Source of the DNA: Phragmites australis
Taxonomy: Eukaryota; Streptophyta; Magnoliopsida; Poales; Poaceae
NCBI RefSeq assembly: GCF_958298935.1
Contig: NC_084938.1
Location: forward strand, 8,811,501-8,875,500
Length of the DNA stretch: 64,000 nucleotides
Direction of reading: 5' to 3'
This document shows positions 22,076 to 34,269 of the stretch, piece by piece (the stretch's first letter is position 1; every line of letters starts with the position of its first letter). The notes below the pieces were generated by a model. It was not told the DNA's origin and did not search any database. It saw only the letters and a program-made list of their open reading frames with translations. Position numbers and translations under genes: made by a program.

Positions 22076-23036
22076 ATGAGAACCCGCAACAATTCTGGAG
22101 ACGATGAACTAGAAGGCTCAGATGAACAGAGCCCACCCCCATCGCCAACCTTGGCGGAGGTGCTAATGGGAATAGAATAGAACCGTCAGAATCAAACCCA
22201 ACTTCTCGAAGCTTTGGTTCAAAAAATGCCTCCTCATGATGGAGGTGGAGCCAATCGTCACGATGACTACACTGAAGTTCTTCGCACTCATCCACCCGTC
22301 TTCACTCACACCTAGGATCCCCTCGACACTGATGACTGGCTTCGCACCATCGAGGAAAAGCTTACCCTTATTTGGTGCGAGGATCATGAGAAGTCCCTTT
22401 ATGTTGCGCATCATCTTCAGGGAGGAGCTGAGGCATGGTGGACGAACTTCCTCGCCATGCAGCTGGCCAATCATCACATATCTTGGGTAAAGTTCCACGA
22501 AGCTTTTCATGCCTACCACATCCCTACCGAGGTGTTGGATATTAAGAGGTGGGAATTCGGGGATCTTAAATAAAGGGATAAGTCTGTGATGGACTACGAG
22601 CAAGAGTTTGACTACTTAGCTCAGTATGCCCCTGAGGAAGTCAACACTGATGCCAAGAAACAAGGTCACTTCATAAATGGGCTATTAAGTAAGATGCAAG
22701 ATAAGCTTTCGATTCGTGAGTTCACCGACTTCAACAATCGGGTAAACAAAATGAAGAACCACCAAGAGGAAAAGAAGTGCAAGAGAACTCTTCTTCCTCC
22801 GGCGGGCGGTAGTTTGCAACGCCCAAACACGGGGTTTCCTCCTCCACCCCGTGCATCGTCTCAGGCTCCTCTGCAACCTATGTGGATTGTTTGACGTCCT
22901 CCTCGTCAACAAGGATAACCACAAAGGCCTGTCGGAAATCAAGTCAACCTGGGCGGTGGCTCAAGGGGCCCATGCTACAACTGTGGTCGTACCGGACACC
23001 TGGCTCAAGAGTGTAGTTTCCCCAAGAAAGGTGGTA
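22076..23036 (+). pseudogene. Tekay gag
   Basis: Gag forms the virus-like particle and packages element RNA. The frame opens with ATG at 22076 (MRTRNNSGDDELEG), continues through a gag core with AEAWWTNFLAMQL and DYEQEFDYLAQYAPEE, a basic linker (NHQEEKKCKR) and ends with a CCHC zinc knuckle, CYNCGRTGHLAQEC, at 22973-23014, whose four zinc ligands are intact. At least three stop codons (near 22180, 22313 and 22573) and a frameshift before the knuckle break it. The start was chosen as the first ATG of the conserved frame, about 160 bases after the primer-binding site. Confidence 0.85.
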
Positions 23037-23149
23037 TGGTGAATGCCCTGAGGCAGCCAACGCCATCTCTAGTGCAGCCAACACACTAAGCATCTGAGGA
23101 CACATAGTTTCCCAAGCGCGGTCAAGTCAATCGCATCACCGCCGAAGAG

Positions 23150-23460
23150 GCTCAAGAAGATGGCAGTGTTCTTGTGGGTACATGGCTCATGAACTCTCAT
23201 CCCACAATACTTTTTGGTTCCGGTGCATCTCATTGTTTTATCAAGAAATATTACATTATGCATCATAATCTTGCCACCCAAATACTGTCCACGTCCTTCT
23301 GCATAAAAACACCAGGAGCCAAACTACACGCCAACCAAGTTATTCCAATGGCAAAGATTCTACTCGATGGGTTCACCTTTCTCGTGAGGTTAATCATGAT
23401 AGAAACTAGAGGGATAGATATCATATTAGGGATGAATTGACTAACCAAGAACAGGGCCAT
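23150..23460 (+). pseudogene. Tekay aspartic protease
   Basis: It lies directly after the gag knuckle. The catalytic region reads ILFGSGASHCFI near 23208-23245, where the active-site motif should be DSGAS; the catalytic aspartate is replaced by glycine, which should abolish activity. The C-terminal half, including IDIILGMN near 23420, is normal for the family. A stop follows LGMN. Confidence 0.85.
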
Positions 23461-23554
23461 CATCCACTGTGCCCGAAGAGTTATCACACTGAAAGATTCA
23501 TTCGATATTTGAGTTTCCCTCAACCTTGATAAGGGCAATTCCCATCTTTATGCG

Positions 23555-24950
23555 TTGGAGGGTGCCCCAACTACCGAGATCAATTCCATTTCCATGGTGT
23601 GTGAGTATCCAGATGTATTTCCAGAAGAATTACCGGGAATGCCGCTCGACCGGGAAGTTGAGTTTGCTATTGAACTAGTACCCAGAATGGCCCCGGTATC
23701 TAAAAGATCTTATCGGATGCCTCCAAATGAGTTGGTAGAACTGAAGAAAGAACTCAAAGAGTTACTTGAGAAGGGATTTATTAGTCCGAGCTCCTCACCT
23801 TGTGAATTCCTAGCTCTTTTCATCAAGAAGTAGGATCAAAGCTTGCGGATGTGTGTTGACTACCGTACGTTGAGTGAGGTCACCGTTAAGAATAAGTACC
23901 CTCTTCCTCAAATTGATATTTTGTTCGACCAACTCTCTAGCACCCATTTCTTTTCCAAGATGGATCTAAGGTTAGGCTACCATCAAATCAAAATCTGGAT
24001 GGAGGATATTTCAAAGACGGCTTTCTCTACTCGTTATGGGCATTACAGGTATACTGTCATGTCTTACGGCTTAACCAATGCTCCGACCTACTTCATGTAT
24101 TTTATGAACATAGTCTTTATGGAGGAGCTCGAAACCTTCGTCGTGATCTCTATTGATGATATCCTCATTTATTCTAAGACCAAAGAGGAATATGCTGAAC
24201 ATCTGCGGGTTGTTCTTGAGAGACTTCGGAAGCATTGTCTTTATGCCAAGTTCAACAAGGGTCAATTTTGGATGAAGGAAGTCTCCTTTCTACATCATGT
24301 TCTTTTCGAGAATGGCATCACAATTGACCCAAGCAAGGTACAAGATGTGCTTAGTTGGTTGCAGGCCCGGAGCGTCATTGACATCTGGAGTTTCCTTGGA
24401 CTTGCGGGTTATTACTGTCGGTTCATCGAAAACTTCTCCAAGATTGTGAAGCCTACCACTGAGTTATTAAAGAAGGGTGTGGCTTTCAAGTGCTCTGATG
24501 CTTGTGAGAAAGCTTTCCAAGTCTTGAAGACTCTTCTCACCACCACACCCATTCTAGCTCAACCAGACATGCAGAAGAGTTTTGATGTCTGTTGCGATGC
24601 TTCTGGCATTGGACTTGGGTGCATCCTGATGCAAGAAGGTCAAGTCGTTGCTTATGCCTCTTGCCAGTTGAAACGTCATGAGGAAATCTATCCTACTCAT
24701 AACTTAGAGCTTGCGATAGTTGTGCACGCTCTAAAGATTTGGCGTCATTATCTTTCTTAGAAATCATTGCAATATCTACACCGATCACAAAAGCCTCAAG
24801 TACATCTTCACTCAAGCTGATCCCAATATGAGGCAATGAAGGTGGCTTGAATTGATTAAGGACTATGAATTGGAAGTTCACTATCATCTCAGCAAGGCTA
24901 ATGGCATTGCCGATGCTCTGAGTCAAAGGTCCCAATGTAATTGTCTAATA
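23555..24950 (+). pseudogene. Tekay reverse transcriptase and RNase H
   Basis: Two long frames (23555-23833 and 23843-24760) are separated by a single in-frame stop at about 23833. Visible in order: VFPEELPGMPLDREVEF (RT entry), MRMCVDYRTLSEVTVKNKYP, FSKMDLRLGYHQIKI with the first catalytic Asp, and VVISIDDILIYSKT, where the two catalytic aspartates remain. The thumb follows, then RNase H (FDVCCDASGIGLGCILMQEG and HNLELAIVVHALKIWRHYL). A stop after HYLS and a shift break the last part, which ends with the linker SKANGIADALSQR near 24890-24930. This is the best-preserved enzyme in the window. It copies element RNA into DNA in the particle. Confidence 0.9.
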
Positions 24951-25090
24951 GTCTAGTCCGAAGTCGCCACCCTTTGCGATGAATTTTGAGGACTTGGCAT
25001 AGAGATGGTCAAAGAAGGATTCCTTGGTAACCTTGAGATCAAATCCATGATTCTGGTTCAAATCAAAGAAGCTAAAGGACTAACAGGGGC

Positions 25091-26456
25091 ATGTACTGGA
25101 TTCGGGACAAAATGAAGGAGAACAAGGCGAGTTGTTTTTCTGAAGATGGTCAGGGCGTCTTATGGTTCGGAAAACAGCTAGTGGTTCTTAAGATCCATGA
25201 ATTGAGAAAGAAGATCTTGGATGAACTCATGCTTCATTGCTCTCCATTCACCCTGGAAGCACAAAAATGTATCAAGATCTCAAGCAAAGGTTTTGGTGGA
25301 CTCGTATGAAGCAGGAAATTGCTTGATATGTGGCCAAATGTGATGTTTGCCAAAGAGTAAAAGGCAGTCATCTGAAACTAGCTGGCACCCTTCAACCATT
25401 GCCGATTCCTTCTTGGAAATGGGAATAAATTGGCATGGATTTTGTATTTGGACTACCCAAAACCTCTCCAGGGTATGACTCCATTTGGGTCATCATTGAT
25501 CATTTTACCAAATCCGCACATTTCCTTCCCGTCAAGACAGCCTATTCTAGAAAGCAGTATGCAGAATTGTACCTCACTCGAATTGTTTGCCTTCACGGTA
25601 TTCCGAAGAGTATCATCTTCAATTGAGTCTCACAATTTACTTCTTAGTTTTGGAGGAATCTCAATGAAGCCATGGGCACTGATCTCTTCCATAGCATCGC
25701 CTACCATCCTCAAAATGATGGACAAATTGAGAGGGTGAATCAAATACTTAAGGACATGTTGTGAGCTTGTGCTCTCACCTATGGAAAGAAGTGGGACATT
25801 TGCTTGCTATTTGCAGAGTTCTCATACAATAATAGCTATCAATCTAGTTTCAAGATGTCACCTTTTGAAGCACTTTATGGAAGGAGGTGTAGAACTCCCC
25901 TCAATTGGTCTCAATCCGGAGAAAGAACATTCCATGGCCCAAACTTGGCCAGGGAAGCAGAAGAACAAGTCAATACAATATACAAGCATTTGCTTATGGC
26001 ACAATCTCATCAAAAGAGCTATGCCGATCGTCGCCGGCGTGAACTCCTTTTCAATTTGGGAGACTATGTCTACCTCAAGGTTGCTCCTTGCAAAGGAACC
26101 CAGTGTTTCTAAGTTAAGGGAAAGTTGGCACCTCGATACGTTGACCCTTTCCAATTCATTGCTAGGTGTGGAGCAGTGGCCTATCAATTGGAGCTACCTC
26201 CATCCTTTTTGAACATGCACAATGTCTTTCACGTCTCCCAACCAAAGCTGTAGAACTGGATGGTAATGATCTTCAATCTGGCATTTCCTATTGTGAGCAT
26301 CCGATCCGCATCCTTGATGAAGCCAAATGGAAGACGCAATGGCGTTTTGTTAAATTTCTAAAGATTTAATGGAACAATCATTCTGAAGATGAGGCAACAT
26401 GGGAACGTGAAGATCAGCTTCGCGCTAATGTTCATGAGCTTTTTTCCAATATGTAA
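25091..26456 (+). pseudogene. Tekay integrase with C-terminal chromodomain
   Basis: The domains are a zinc-finger region (25180-25390, ending CDVCQRVKG), the DDE core (25430-25760), a GPY-like module (26100-26240, HNVFHVSQPKL) and a chromodomain (26270-26456, with EDEATWEREDQLRA). Chromodomains steer such elements toward heterochromatin. In the core GMDFVFGLPK keeps the first Asp and DGQIERVNQ keeps the Glu, but the segment with the second Asp reads SIIFN then a stop, so that residue is lost. There are at least six stops and several frame changes. The final stop is the TAA at 26454-26456. Confidence 0.88.
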
Positions 26457-26844
26457 ATGATGCTATAGTAATATAGATGTCATATCTTTGCCTATTGTTG
26501 AGACAAGTTCGCTGTAAGTGATGAAACTCCTATCGTCCCACCCACACCACCTTTGTTTTGTTAGGAATCTGTATTCCTAAGTTTATTAGATATGCACACA
26601 ATCACCATCAAGTAACCGAGGAGACCTCGCTAACCTTTGTTCTCTCATGAATATAAGTAGAAGTTATTACTTTATCATGTCAATGAACTAAGATGAGAAA
26701 GGATGATGACACCACCATCACTCACTCCACACCCACATGTTATCTTGTAGAATCCTTGTTGAAGGATTAACTTATCTAGGTGAATATGGCACTAAGAAAC
26801 CTAGGAGTTGTGTCGCCTTTCTGATGCCATTGATGTTCCATTTC

Positions 26845-26867
26845 TAGAACTTAAGGGGGGGGGGGGA
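26845..26867 (+). other. Polypurine tract
   Basis: AGAACTTAAGGGGGGGGGGG-type run immediately before the 3' LTR, the primer for plus-strand DNA synthesis. The 12-G run is longer than usual and may have slipped. Confidence 0.75.
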
Positions 26868-26869
26868 TT

Positions 26870-29800
26870 TGGGACAGCCCAAAGTCCTTAATATGGTCAT
26901 TAAGCAATCATGAGAATCATGTGCATCATATTCAAAGTTTTGAGCAAGTAATCAATGCAATTAAAGAATTAAACAAAAATAGTTAAGTTTAATAATAATT
27001 GAGGCCTTGTGAAGCCACTCATATTTTTGCTATGCGACATCGGGTTGGAAATAGTTTTATAAATTAGTCCATGGCATGAAAAGAATATTAGTGATTTTCC
27101 CAAATTTTTGCGAATTATTTTGAAGCCTTAAAAATTACAGCAATTTAGAAAATGTTGCAAAAATGAGGAATTTTTATTTGAAACTTGCTCAGGCTTTTTG
27201 GATCAAACAAGTTAAAAAGAATTGCACATGAATGATAGTTTTGCGCACTTGGGAAGGCTTTCCTTTGGATTAAAGAAGTGGCAGAGATCTTTTTCTTCTA
27301 ATCGGTCCCTCCTCTCGCTCAGCCGAGTGGCTTCTAGAGTGCAGTTGGCACTTTCATTGACTGAGACCGGCCACGCCATGTCATCGGCCATCGAGGCGCT
27401 TCACGCAAGTTCGGCTACCAACCTTACCCCCGACCCCCTCTCTCTACTCAGTCTCTCTTCTCTCTCTCTCTCTCCCTCTCTCTCTCACTCACTCAGCCAG
27501 ACTGCAGAGTAGAGTAGAGCGCAGCACATCAGTATGTCGCTGACCAAATTTGTTGTGCCCAAGCTCAATTCGAATAGGGCCGAGCTCCGTGGAACCTCTC
27601 CAGAACTTTCCCATTTGGATTCACCGCCATCACGCAGCCCCTCACTTTCCTCGGCTTTGGCACCTTCACTCCGCCCCTCGCTGATGCGACGCCAATTTGA
27701 AGCTCGTCTACCCCAGACAACTGTGTGTTGAGCTTCACCTCGCTCACCTGTTCCTTACATACGCACTTGTTTTCCTTTGGTACGTCACCAGCGCACCTTC
27801 CCTCATGCACTATCATCCACCTGTGCACGTCGCCAGCTGAGCCACAGCTGGGCTCGTCGATAAATAGGCATGCCGTTGATACCGCATGCTTGTGTAGGTG
27901 CTGTAGAAACTTTTGGTCAGGTCAATTGCACCGCCGTTGTGCCACCGGTGTGCCAAACTGAGTCACCGTCGTGCAGCCGTCGCTATACGCTGTCGCTTGC
28001 TGCCTTCTAGTCGTCGTCGTTGACCACGTGTGCCTCAGTCAGGTCCATCATGTTGTGTTGATGCTTCAATCATGTTCCCCTAGCTGACGCCGCCGTGCCC
28101 TCACAGCTGGCATGGCTACCAGTGCCGCCGGCCATAGCGCTGGTCAAATTTGACCTGGGTCAAACCCGCCAGTCCCACTGTCAGCCACTGAGGCTGGAGT
28201 CCCCCTAGTGTAAAAAGTATTTTGGGCATTTAAATATTCGCTAAATTCAGAAATCACAAAATTGATTATTTGTTCAACTATTAATTCGGCGGAAACTTGT
28301 AAAATGCATAGGAAATTAAGTATTACTCTGAAAATTGTGAAACAAATTTTGTTAATCTTATTTTATTATGCCCTATTCATTAACAATACCCACACTCATG
28401 TTAAACATAATTAACTTTATAATTAGAATTAAGCTTGGTTTTAAGCTTAATTAATCAATAAATTATTAAATGTTAACAAAAATCCAAATTAAGAAATCTT
28501 GAGGCTTTAAGCTCATGTCATGATGCATCGCATCTCTATGATTATCATACACTATGAAGCCTCCTTCATTGCATGTCATCATACTTGTTGCGATGCACTG
28601 TCATCTTTTTTGAGAAAATGACACTTTGGAGTGTCGCGCGGTTGAAACCACAAACGAACAAGTGGAGTTCTGTGAGGGTAGCGTATGAAGCATCAGGGAA
28701 GCACTACACAAGCATCTATCATATTTCTCCAATATTTTGGTGAATTATTGGTCAAATTGTTAGATTTTGCTATATGTTGTATATGTATGTGGTGATGAGC
28801 CGATGTCGGGAATTGGGTAGATCATATTTGTTGGATCGTATCTAACTTGACAAAGTTGTTAATCCTAATCCTTGTAGCCTGTGTACTTCTATGACATGGT
28901 CCAACTTAAAAGTGATAGGGTAATTGCTTAGCCTTACATAGGTCCTCGATAGAAGCTGAGCGATGGATGTCACCGTCGTTCGTGAGTTACAAGAATTTCA
29001 ACTACAATTACAAATAAATGATAAGTTGGGATGGTGAGTTGAAAAAATTGAGATGAGATGTGAGCGGGTGCTAGGGGCATTTCGAGAGGGGAAACCCGAA
29101 TGCCATAGACTGATTGCATCATTTAAGCATCGTCCGTGGTGTCTGTTGGCTTAATCATTTTCCGTACTTTCATATGTCAATCTAATGGTAAGATAAGCTG
29201 ATTATCATATGCCATGCTAACGTGCCTTACGGCCCTATGATGCAAAGAAAAGGTACAGGGAGATGCAAGGTGGCGTGGAGCCATAGCATGGCTGAGACTT
29301 GCTTGCGGTAACCCCGATGCTATAGGGGCATGTGCAAGAGGATAGTTCCAGATATGAGAAAGGTTATCTCGGGGTTCAAGAGGATGATCCCGAGTCATGT
29401 GGGTAAAGATGTACCCCCTGCAGGGTGTAAGAACAATTCGAAATATCGCGCTCTCGGTCATAAGCATGCTTAAGTTTCATCGGGCAACATCATAGAGTTT
29501 CGATCATTTTGGGAAAAATGAATGAAAAGTATGTGGGCTTCTAGAAGAAGCATCTGCTAGTACTCAATTGCAATAAGAAATTTTACTTTATTGAAGTTTA
29601 TGTTTGCTGTGAGTCAATACTAGTTGTTTACGTCATTACATAGGTTAAAGTACTTTCTGCTGAGTCAATTTAACTTTGTGACTATTCCTTTCTATTCAAC
29701 TAAATGCATTATCCTTGGATTTGGGATAGTATATACCCATATTGTAAGTCTTGAGAGTACCTTCGTACTCAGGGTGTCGCCCTTAAAGTTGATGCAGGTA

Positions 29801-30090
29801 GCGACGAACTGGTTTACAAATACTCTTATCCCGCTGATGCTAGATATGTCCAGGAGTAGATAACGAATGTCTGAGCTAGTCCCGATGGTGCCTTATGGAA
29901 CTTGGAGCAAGGTCTGTAATAAAGTTATAATTTTTGCACTCTATTCGTATCTTGTGATGAAACTATGCTATAAATGGTATATGCTATGATCTTGGGTTTT
30001 GTCGAGCATATATCAAGACTGCCAGGATTACTCCTGTTTTAATCAACTTAATTATCGATTGAGCCAAGTGTAATTTGGTCAGGACTAACA
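26870..30090 (+). mobile_element. Tekay 3' LTR, about 3.2 kb
   Basis: It starts TGGGACAGCCCAAAGTCC after the polypurine tract and ends GGACTAACA at 30090. The length fits Tekay/Del elements, whose LTRs often exceed 2.5 kb. It is noncoding; the short frames at 27222-27961 are caused by a C/T-rich, gene-like G/C block in the middle of the LTR, similar in style to the block in the solo LTR at 44121-47097. Confidence 0.85.
27440..27497 (+). repeat. CT microsatellite in the Tekay LTR
   Basis: TCTCTCTTCTCTCTCTCTCT-type tract followed by CTCACTCACTCAG. A pyrimidine tract of this kind is common in LTR leader regions. Confidence 0.85.
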
Positions 30091-32260
30091 ATAGGGCTAA
30101 GGTAGTATATCTCCTTCACAAGGTGAGTAGTGAGATAGACCATGATATCAAAAATGGATGGTGGAAAATACATCTCAAGAATACATAGAGTCTCAAAATG
30201 TCTTTTTTCTAGCTCCTCCAGCAAGTCTGGATTGAGCACTTTTGCTCACTTGCATTGAAGAAAAAGCACAGGCTCAGGATAGCCTCACAAATCTTAATTG
30301 GGAGGATGTTCCTAATAGCTACCGCAAGCAATAATATCATCATCACATGGCAATTATGGGACTTCATCATGGCGAAATTCATTTTTATCTCTTCCATCGA
30401 AACAAGTCTTGCGATGTTGGGTGAGTAACCGGAGGGAATTTCATACTATGCAAGAACACACATAATTCTTTTTTCTCCTTCTTGGAGAGAGTGATAATTG
30501 CTGAGGGTAGGTATTTTCCTTTATCCGTATCATGTGCATGAAGCTTTGACCTTAAGCCCATTTCTTCTAGGTTAGCTCGTGCATTTTTATGATCATTTCC
30601 TTTTTTGCTTCATTTGGAGCAATGTACTGATCAGACTCTTGCATATATTCTTCTTTATATGCGTATTAACAATAGAGTGGTGAACATCTAATTTTTCTTA
30701 ATACTTTAGCTTGAATAGTATTAATTTCTTGTTCCGCATTCCTTTTTATTTATCATCCTTGGAGGATCATTTTTGCTTATCAAGAAAAATATTGATATTC
30801 TTAACCTGATTGTTGACATCTTCCCTGCTGAAATGTCTTGGAGGTAACGCTTTCTCTCTTGTGCCATCAAACTGCTTGTTCATGTTTCGGTACGGGTACT
30901 TCCTAGGAAGGAAATGTCGATGCCGCATTATACTATTTTTATTGAGTTGTTCAACCTGAAATTGCATGTGTCATCTAAGTAATGGGGGCAAGCTTCATCT
31001 TTTCTTTTGTTCTAACCTGATAAGTTTCGAAGTGCTAGCAGATCATTGATGGTGACGAACAATATGGTGTGCAAGGTAAAGCACTCTTACTTGTACTAAT
31101 CTCAAACATCGACACCTTCCAACTAGAGTTTCTTAAGAGCATTGAGGTACATATCGATATCATTGCCAGATTATTTCGGTTCTGGTATCAAGATTGACAA
31201 CATAATGTATTTACGTTTTTTACAAAGCTAAGGTGGAAGGCTGTAGATTGACAATACAACAGGCCTGGTGCTATGTGAGGTACTCATATTACCAAATAGA
31301 TTCATGCCTTCTGTGCTCATAGCAAACCTAATATTTCTCAATACTTCAGTGAACCAACCAAATACAGAATCAATGGCTCGCCACTGAGTGGAATCCACCG
31401 GTTGTCATATCATTACGCTATTCTTACGACGCTCCTTAAGCCAATGCACCAATCGGGCCTCCTTTCTATTGGCAACAATCACTTCAGACGGGGAATTACA
31501 AGAAAATACTACACCACCTTCCTAGGAGGTCCTTTATTTTTCTTGCCTCCCTCGCTATCACCACCATCATTTATACGCTTATATCGATGGGTTCCACAAA
31601 TGGGGTATTGATCAAGCTCTGCATACTCTCCATAAAATAAGATATAATCCTGCTTACATGTATGTATTTTTTCTATTCCCAGTCACAAAGGACAAGTTCT
31701 TCGCATCATAGACGCCCTTGGGCACGTTCAGTCATGAGTTGCCTTCAGCTGTACAATTTTTTAGGTCCTCAAATAGCCACATATACTTCTCCTTATAGTT
31801 AGGATAAAAGGACATATGGAATCTCATACAAATTCCTAGAATTTAGCAAACTCATCATTATTATACTCGTCATGCCGCTTGATATCCCGCACCATCTGAA
31901 ACCTAATATGTCCTCGTCCCTGAGATCATGATCTATATTACCTGGTGTAAGTACTTGATCCACACTGTCAGCATGGAGACACCGATCCATCTCTCCTTCG
32001 TTAAGGCCTTCCTCGCCATGTTTATTCCAACATGTATAATTATCTTTAAATCCACACATGACCAAGTGTGTATGGATATTGTCTTGTTTCAGAAACTTCT
32101 TATCATTCCTGCAATCACGACATGTATAATACATTGTCGTTTTTACCATGATCTTCCATATCCGCCAATGCAACACTTACGAAATATTTCACCCCGCTCA
32201 TGTATTCTAGACAAGTTCGGGTTTCAAGGTACATCCAACTTTTGTCCGCTATCTATAATG
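30091..32260 (-). pseudogene. CACTA (En/Spm) transposase, TNP2-like
   Basis: Reverse-strand pieces appear in the family's order. The N-terminal transposase-associated domain is at 32176-31799 (IHTHLVMCGFKDNYTCWNKH and HGEEGLNEGEMD). A core fragment follows near 31560-31480 (GPPRKVV then YFLVIPRLK), then HRHFLPRKYPYRNMNKQFDG at 30940-30880. Near 30420-30290 lie EIPSGYSPNIARLVSMEE and HNCHVMMILLLAVAIRNILP. A DUF4218-like end (CILEMYFPPSIFDIMVYL) lies at 30200-30120. The protein would cut CACTA ends. Numerous stops and deletions show it is dead; the C-terminus is cut off at 30091 by the Tekay 3' LTR. The central catalytic region is mostly missing. Confidence 0.85.
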
Positions 32261-32659
32261 TAAAAACATTCATTCTTAATTAACAATTACATTAATTGTG
32301 TGATTAAGCATGAGATTAAAAATTCCATAAAATTACACTAGATCGGTAGTATCTTACGGTAGACCGAGAAAACCTAGTATCAAATATAACATCAATACAA
32401 ATCACTTGTACTATGATTTTGGATAAAGATACAAAATAATTGATTACAACTCAAAGCATAAAAATCTACTAAATAGGGGTTAGAGAGGAGGAAAGGGGGA
32501 GATGCAAGTCTTCAAATACCTAGCAAGAATTCAAACTTCAAATCAACAAGATATTAGAGAGTCTCTAGCAGAACCGAAGAAAATCGCCAGAAGTTGGCTC
32601 CAAAGGTCGCACTCTATAACTGCTCAGCATGCAGTAGTTGACTGGCTCTAATAACAGAG

Positions 32660-32990
32660 CCAATGACAAGTGATGTTACGACCTGTCACTTATGACTTAT
32701 CATCAGTTAATCATAAGTGACAGGTCGTAACATCAACTGTCACTTATGACCAGCTCAAAGAGAACCGTCACGAATAACAAGTCATAAGTGACGGATCGTA
32801 ACATAACCTGTCACTGGTGTCTGGCCCAAAGAGAACCGTCACTAATGTGTTATATATTAGTGACAGTTGTAGTTACGACCCAACACTAATATCATTAATA
32901 ACGGGTCATGATCCGATCTTGATTCGAGGCTATATAAGTGACGAGTCATATAAGAACCTATCACTAAATCGTGCCTTCTTGTTTATTTTT
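32660..32990. repeat. CACTA subterminal repeat block with a 24-bp perfect hairpin
   Basis: About ten copies of a GTGACAGGTCGTAAC-like word occur in both orientations upstream of the transposase start, as expected for transposase-binding sites at a CACTA end. Two of them form a perfect inverted repeat of 24 bp: 32672-32695 and 32711-32734 with a 15-base loop. AGAGAACCGTCAC occurs twice (about 32760 and 32829). The exact CACTA terminus is not visible. Confidence 0.8.
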
Positions 32991-32999
32991 CATGTAGTC

Positions 33000-33700
33000 C
33001 TTGAGCTTACTAGCTTTCTTTTTTTCCCAGACTATAGTTTCACTCCGGTGCTCTATGCTATGGTCCTGACCTCAGTAGGTTGAATATCCCGGTGATAGAC
33101 CTGGGAACAAGCGTGACAGGGAGGAGTGGAACAGCACCCGCCGATGTTCCAGCTGTTTGGGGTGAGATTTGGGAATGTAACGCACCGCGATTGCGCTTAT
33201 TTAAAAAAGTAGTGTATTCAGTAATACATATGCACGTGTTTCTTTGTCTTTGACTATAGTTAGAGGCTTAGAGCCTTAGACAAACTCCAGCTAGTCCAAA
33301 GAAAGGTATGAAACCCTCTTTTTTTGTTCCCCTTGCAGGTAGGTACTCTTGTGTTCACTTCTCTACTGGTAAGTTTTTTTATGAAAAATTTCTGAGGTCC
33401 TTTGCCTTATGTTTATCTTTCGTATGGTCCTCCTAGTCAATGCATGATTGTTCGACAGACCCGGCGATTGAAACAAAGATGCAGAAAAATGACTAGAAAT
33501 CAGGAAAGATGCACTAAGTCACTCATATTAATTGGTGCGGGAATGATAACAAGGAGTACAAATTGTTGAAGAAGACATAGCCATTGCTAAGCACATATGC
33601 TACCTTAGTTAAATAGTTAGTTGGCTGCCTGGTGGCTGATTGCAATAGAGGCCCAAACATTCAACATTCCAACTGCTGCTTCGTTTGTAGATTCAAGTGT
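33000..33700. other. Intergenic, nothing recognised
   Basis: Sequence between the CACTA end and the duplicated segment. No domain, tRNA or terminal repeat seen. Confidence 0.4.
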
Positions 33701-33960
33701 TAGCAAAAACAACTCACACGGATCACCTGGAACACAAGATACATATTGAGTTTGTGCTTCGATGGGACAGCGTTTTCTGTTTTTCATCCGGCAATATAAA
33801 GGACTCTGAACAAGACGTGGCCGGTATGCCCTCCTACATGCACGCCTCAACCGTGAACTGCGATCACGACGTTCCTACGACTCGCTCCGGCGTGAACGTG
33901 CACACGTCAGAGCTAAACTTACGCATAAACAGAGGAACCGGTCATGAATATGACATACTA
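33701..33960 (+). repeat. Copy A of a 260-bp dispersed direct repeat
   Basis: TAGCAAAAACAACTCACACG to GACATACTA matches 34748-35005 over its full length with roughly 85-90% identity by eye. Shared anchors include GGCAATATAAAGGA and ACGTCAGAGCTAAACTTA. It contains no frame shared by both copies. Confidence 0.85.
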
Positions 33961-34269
33961 GCTAAGCACCTATGTGTTGCAAGAAAACGTAAAATTGGAT
34001 GCGGTAAAATTAAACATAAATTTAAGTATAAATGTCGTAGTTTTATTTTAGATGGGATCTAAAAATATAAGGAGATTATTCGCTAATTTTTTTCTTAATT
34101 TTCTTCAATTATTTTTATTAGTAAAATAAGTCTAAAGTGAGTAAATTATTTAAATTTAGGATTTTTTTAATTAGATGAAAGAAGAGTAGGGAAAGAGACG
34201 ATAAAAAACCAACTTATGCTTTATGCAATAGAGACTAACAGAAAAAAAATAACAAACGCACAAGATTTA

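Larger units (their letters stand above)
21802..30090 (+). mobile_element. Ty3/gypsy chromovirus, Tekay/Del type, decayed
   Basis: The order is a 5' LTR remnant, primer-binding site, gag with CCHC knuckle, protease, RT, RNase H, integrase, chromodomain, polypurine tract and a 3.2-kb 3' LTR. The C-terminal chromodomain, the very long LTR and the iMet-type primer site together place it in the Tekay/Del branch of chromoviruses. Only about 100 bp of the 5' LTR is left, so the 5' end was lost by deletion. The two LTR ends share words such as TTTGTCGAGCATATAT, GCCAAGTGTAATTTGGTC and CTGTTTTAA. Their visible differences suggest an old insertion. The 3' LTR abuts a CACTA transposase. Confidence 0.9.

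Noticed and set aside
27222..27961. Gene-like G/C-rich ORFs at 27.2-28.0 kb
   Set aside because: They lie inside the Tekay 3' LTR and correspond in style to the leader block of the other Tekay LTR.
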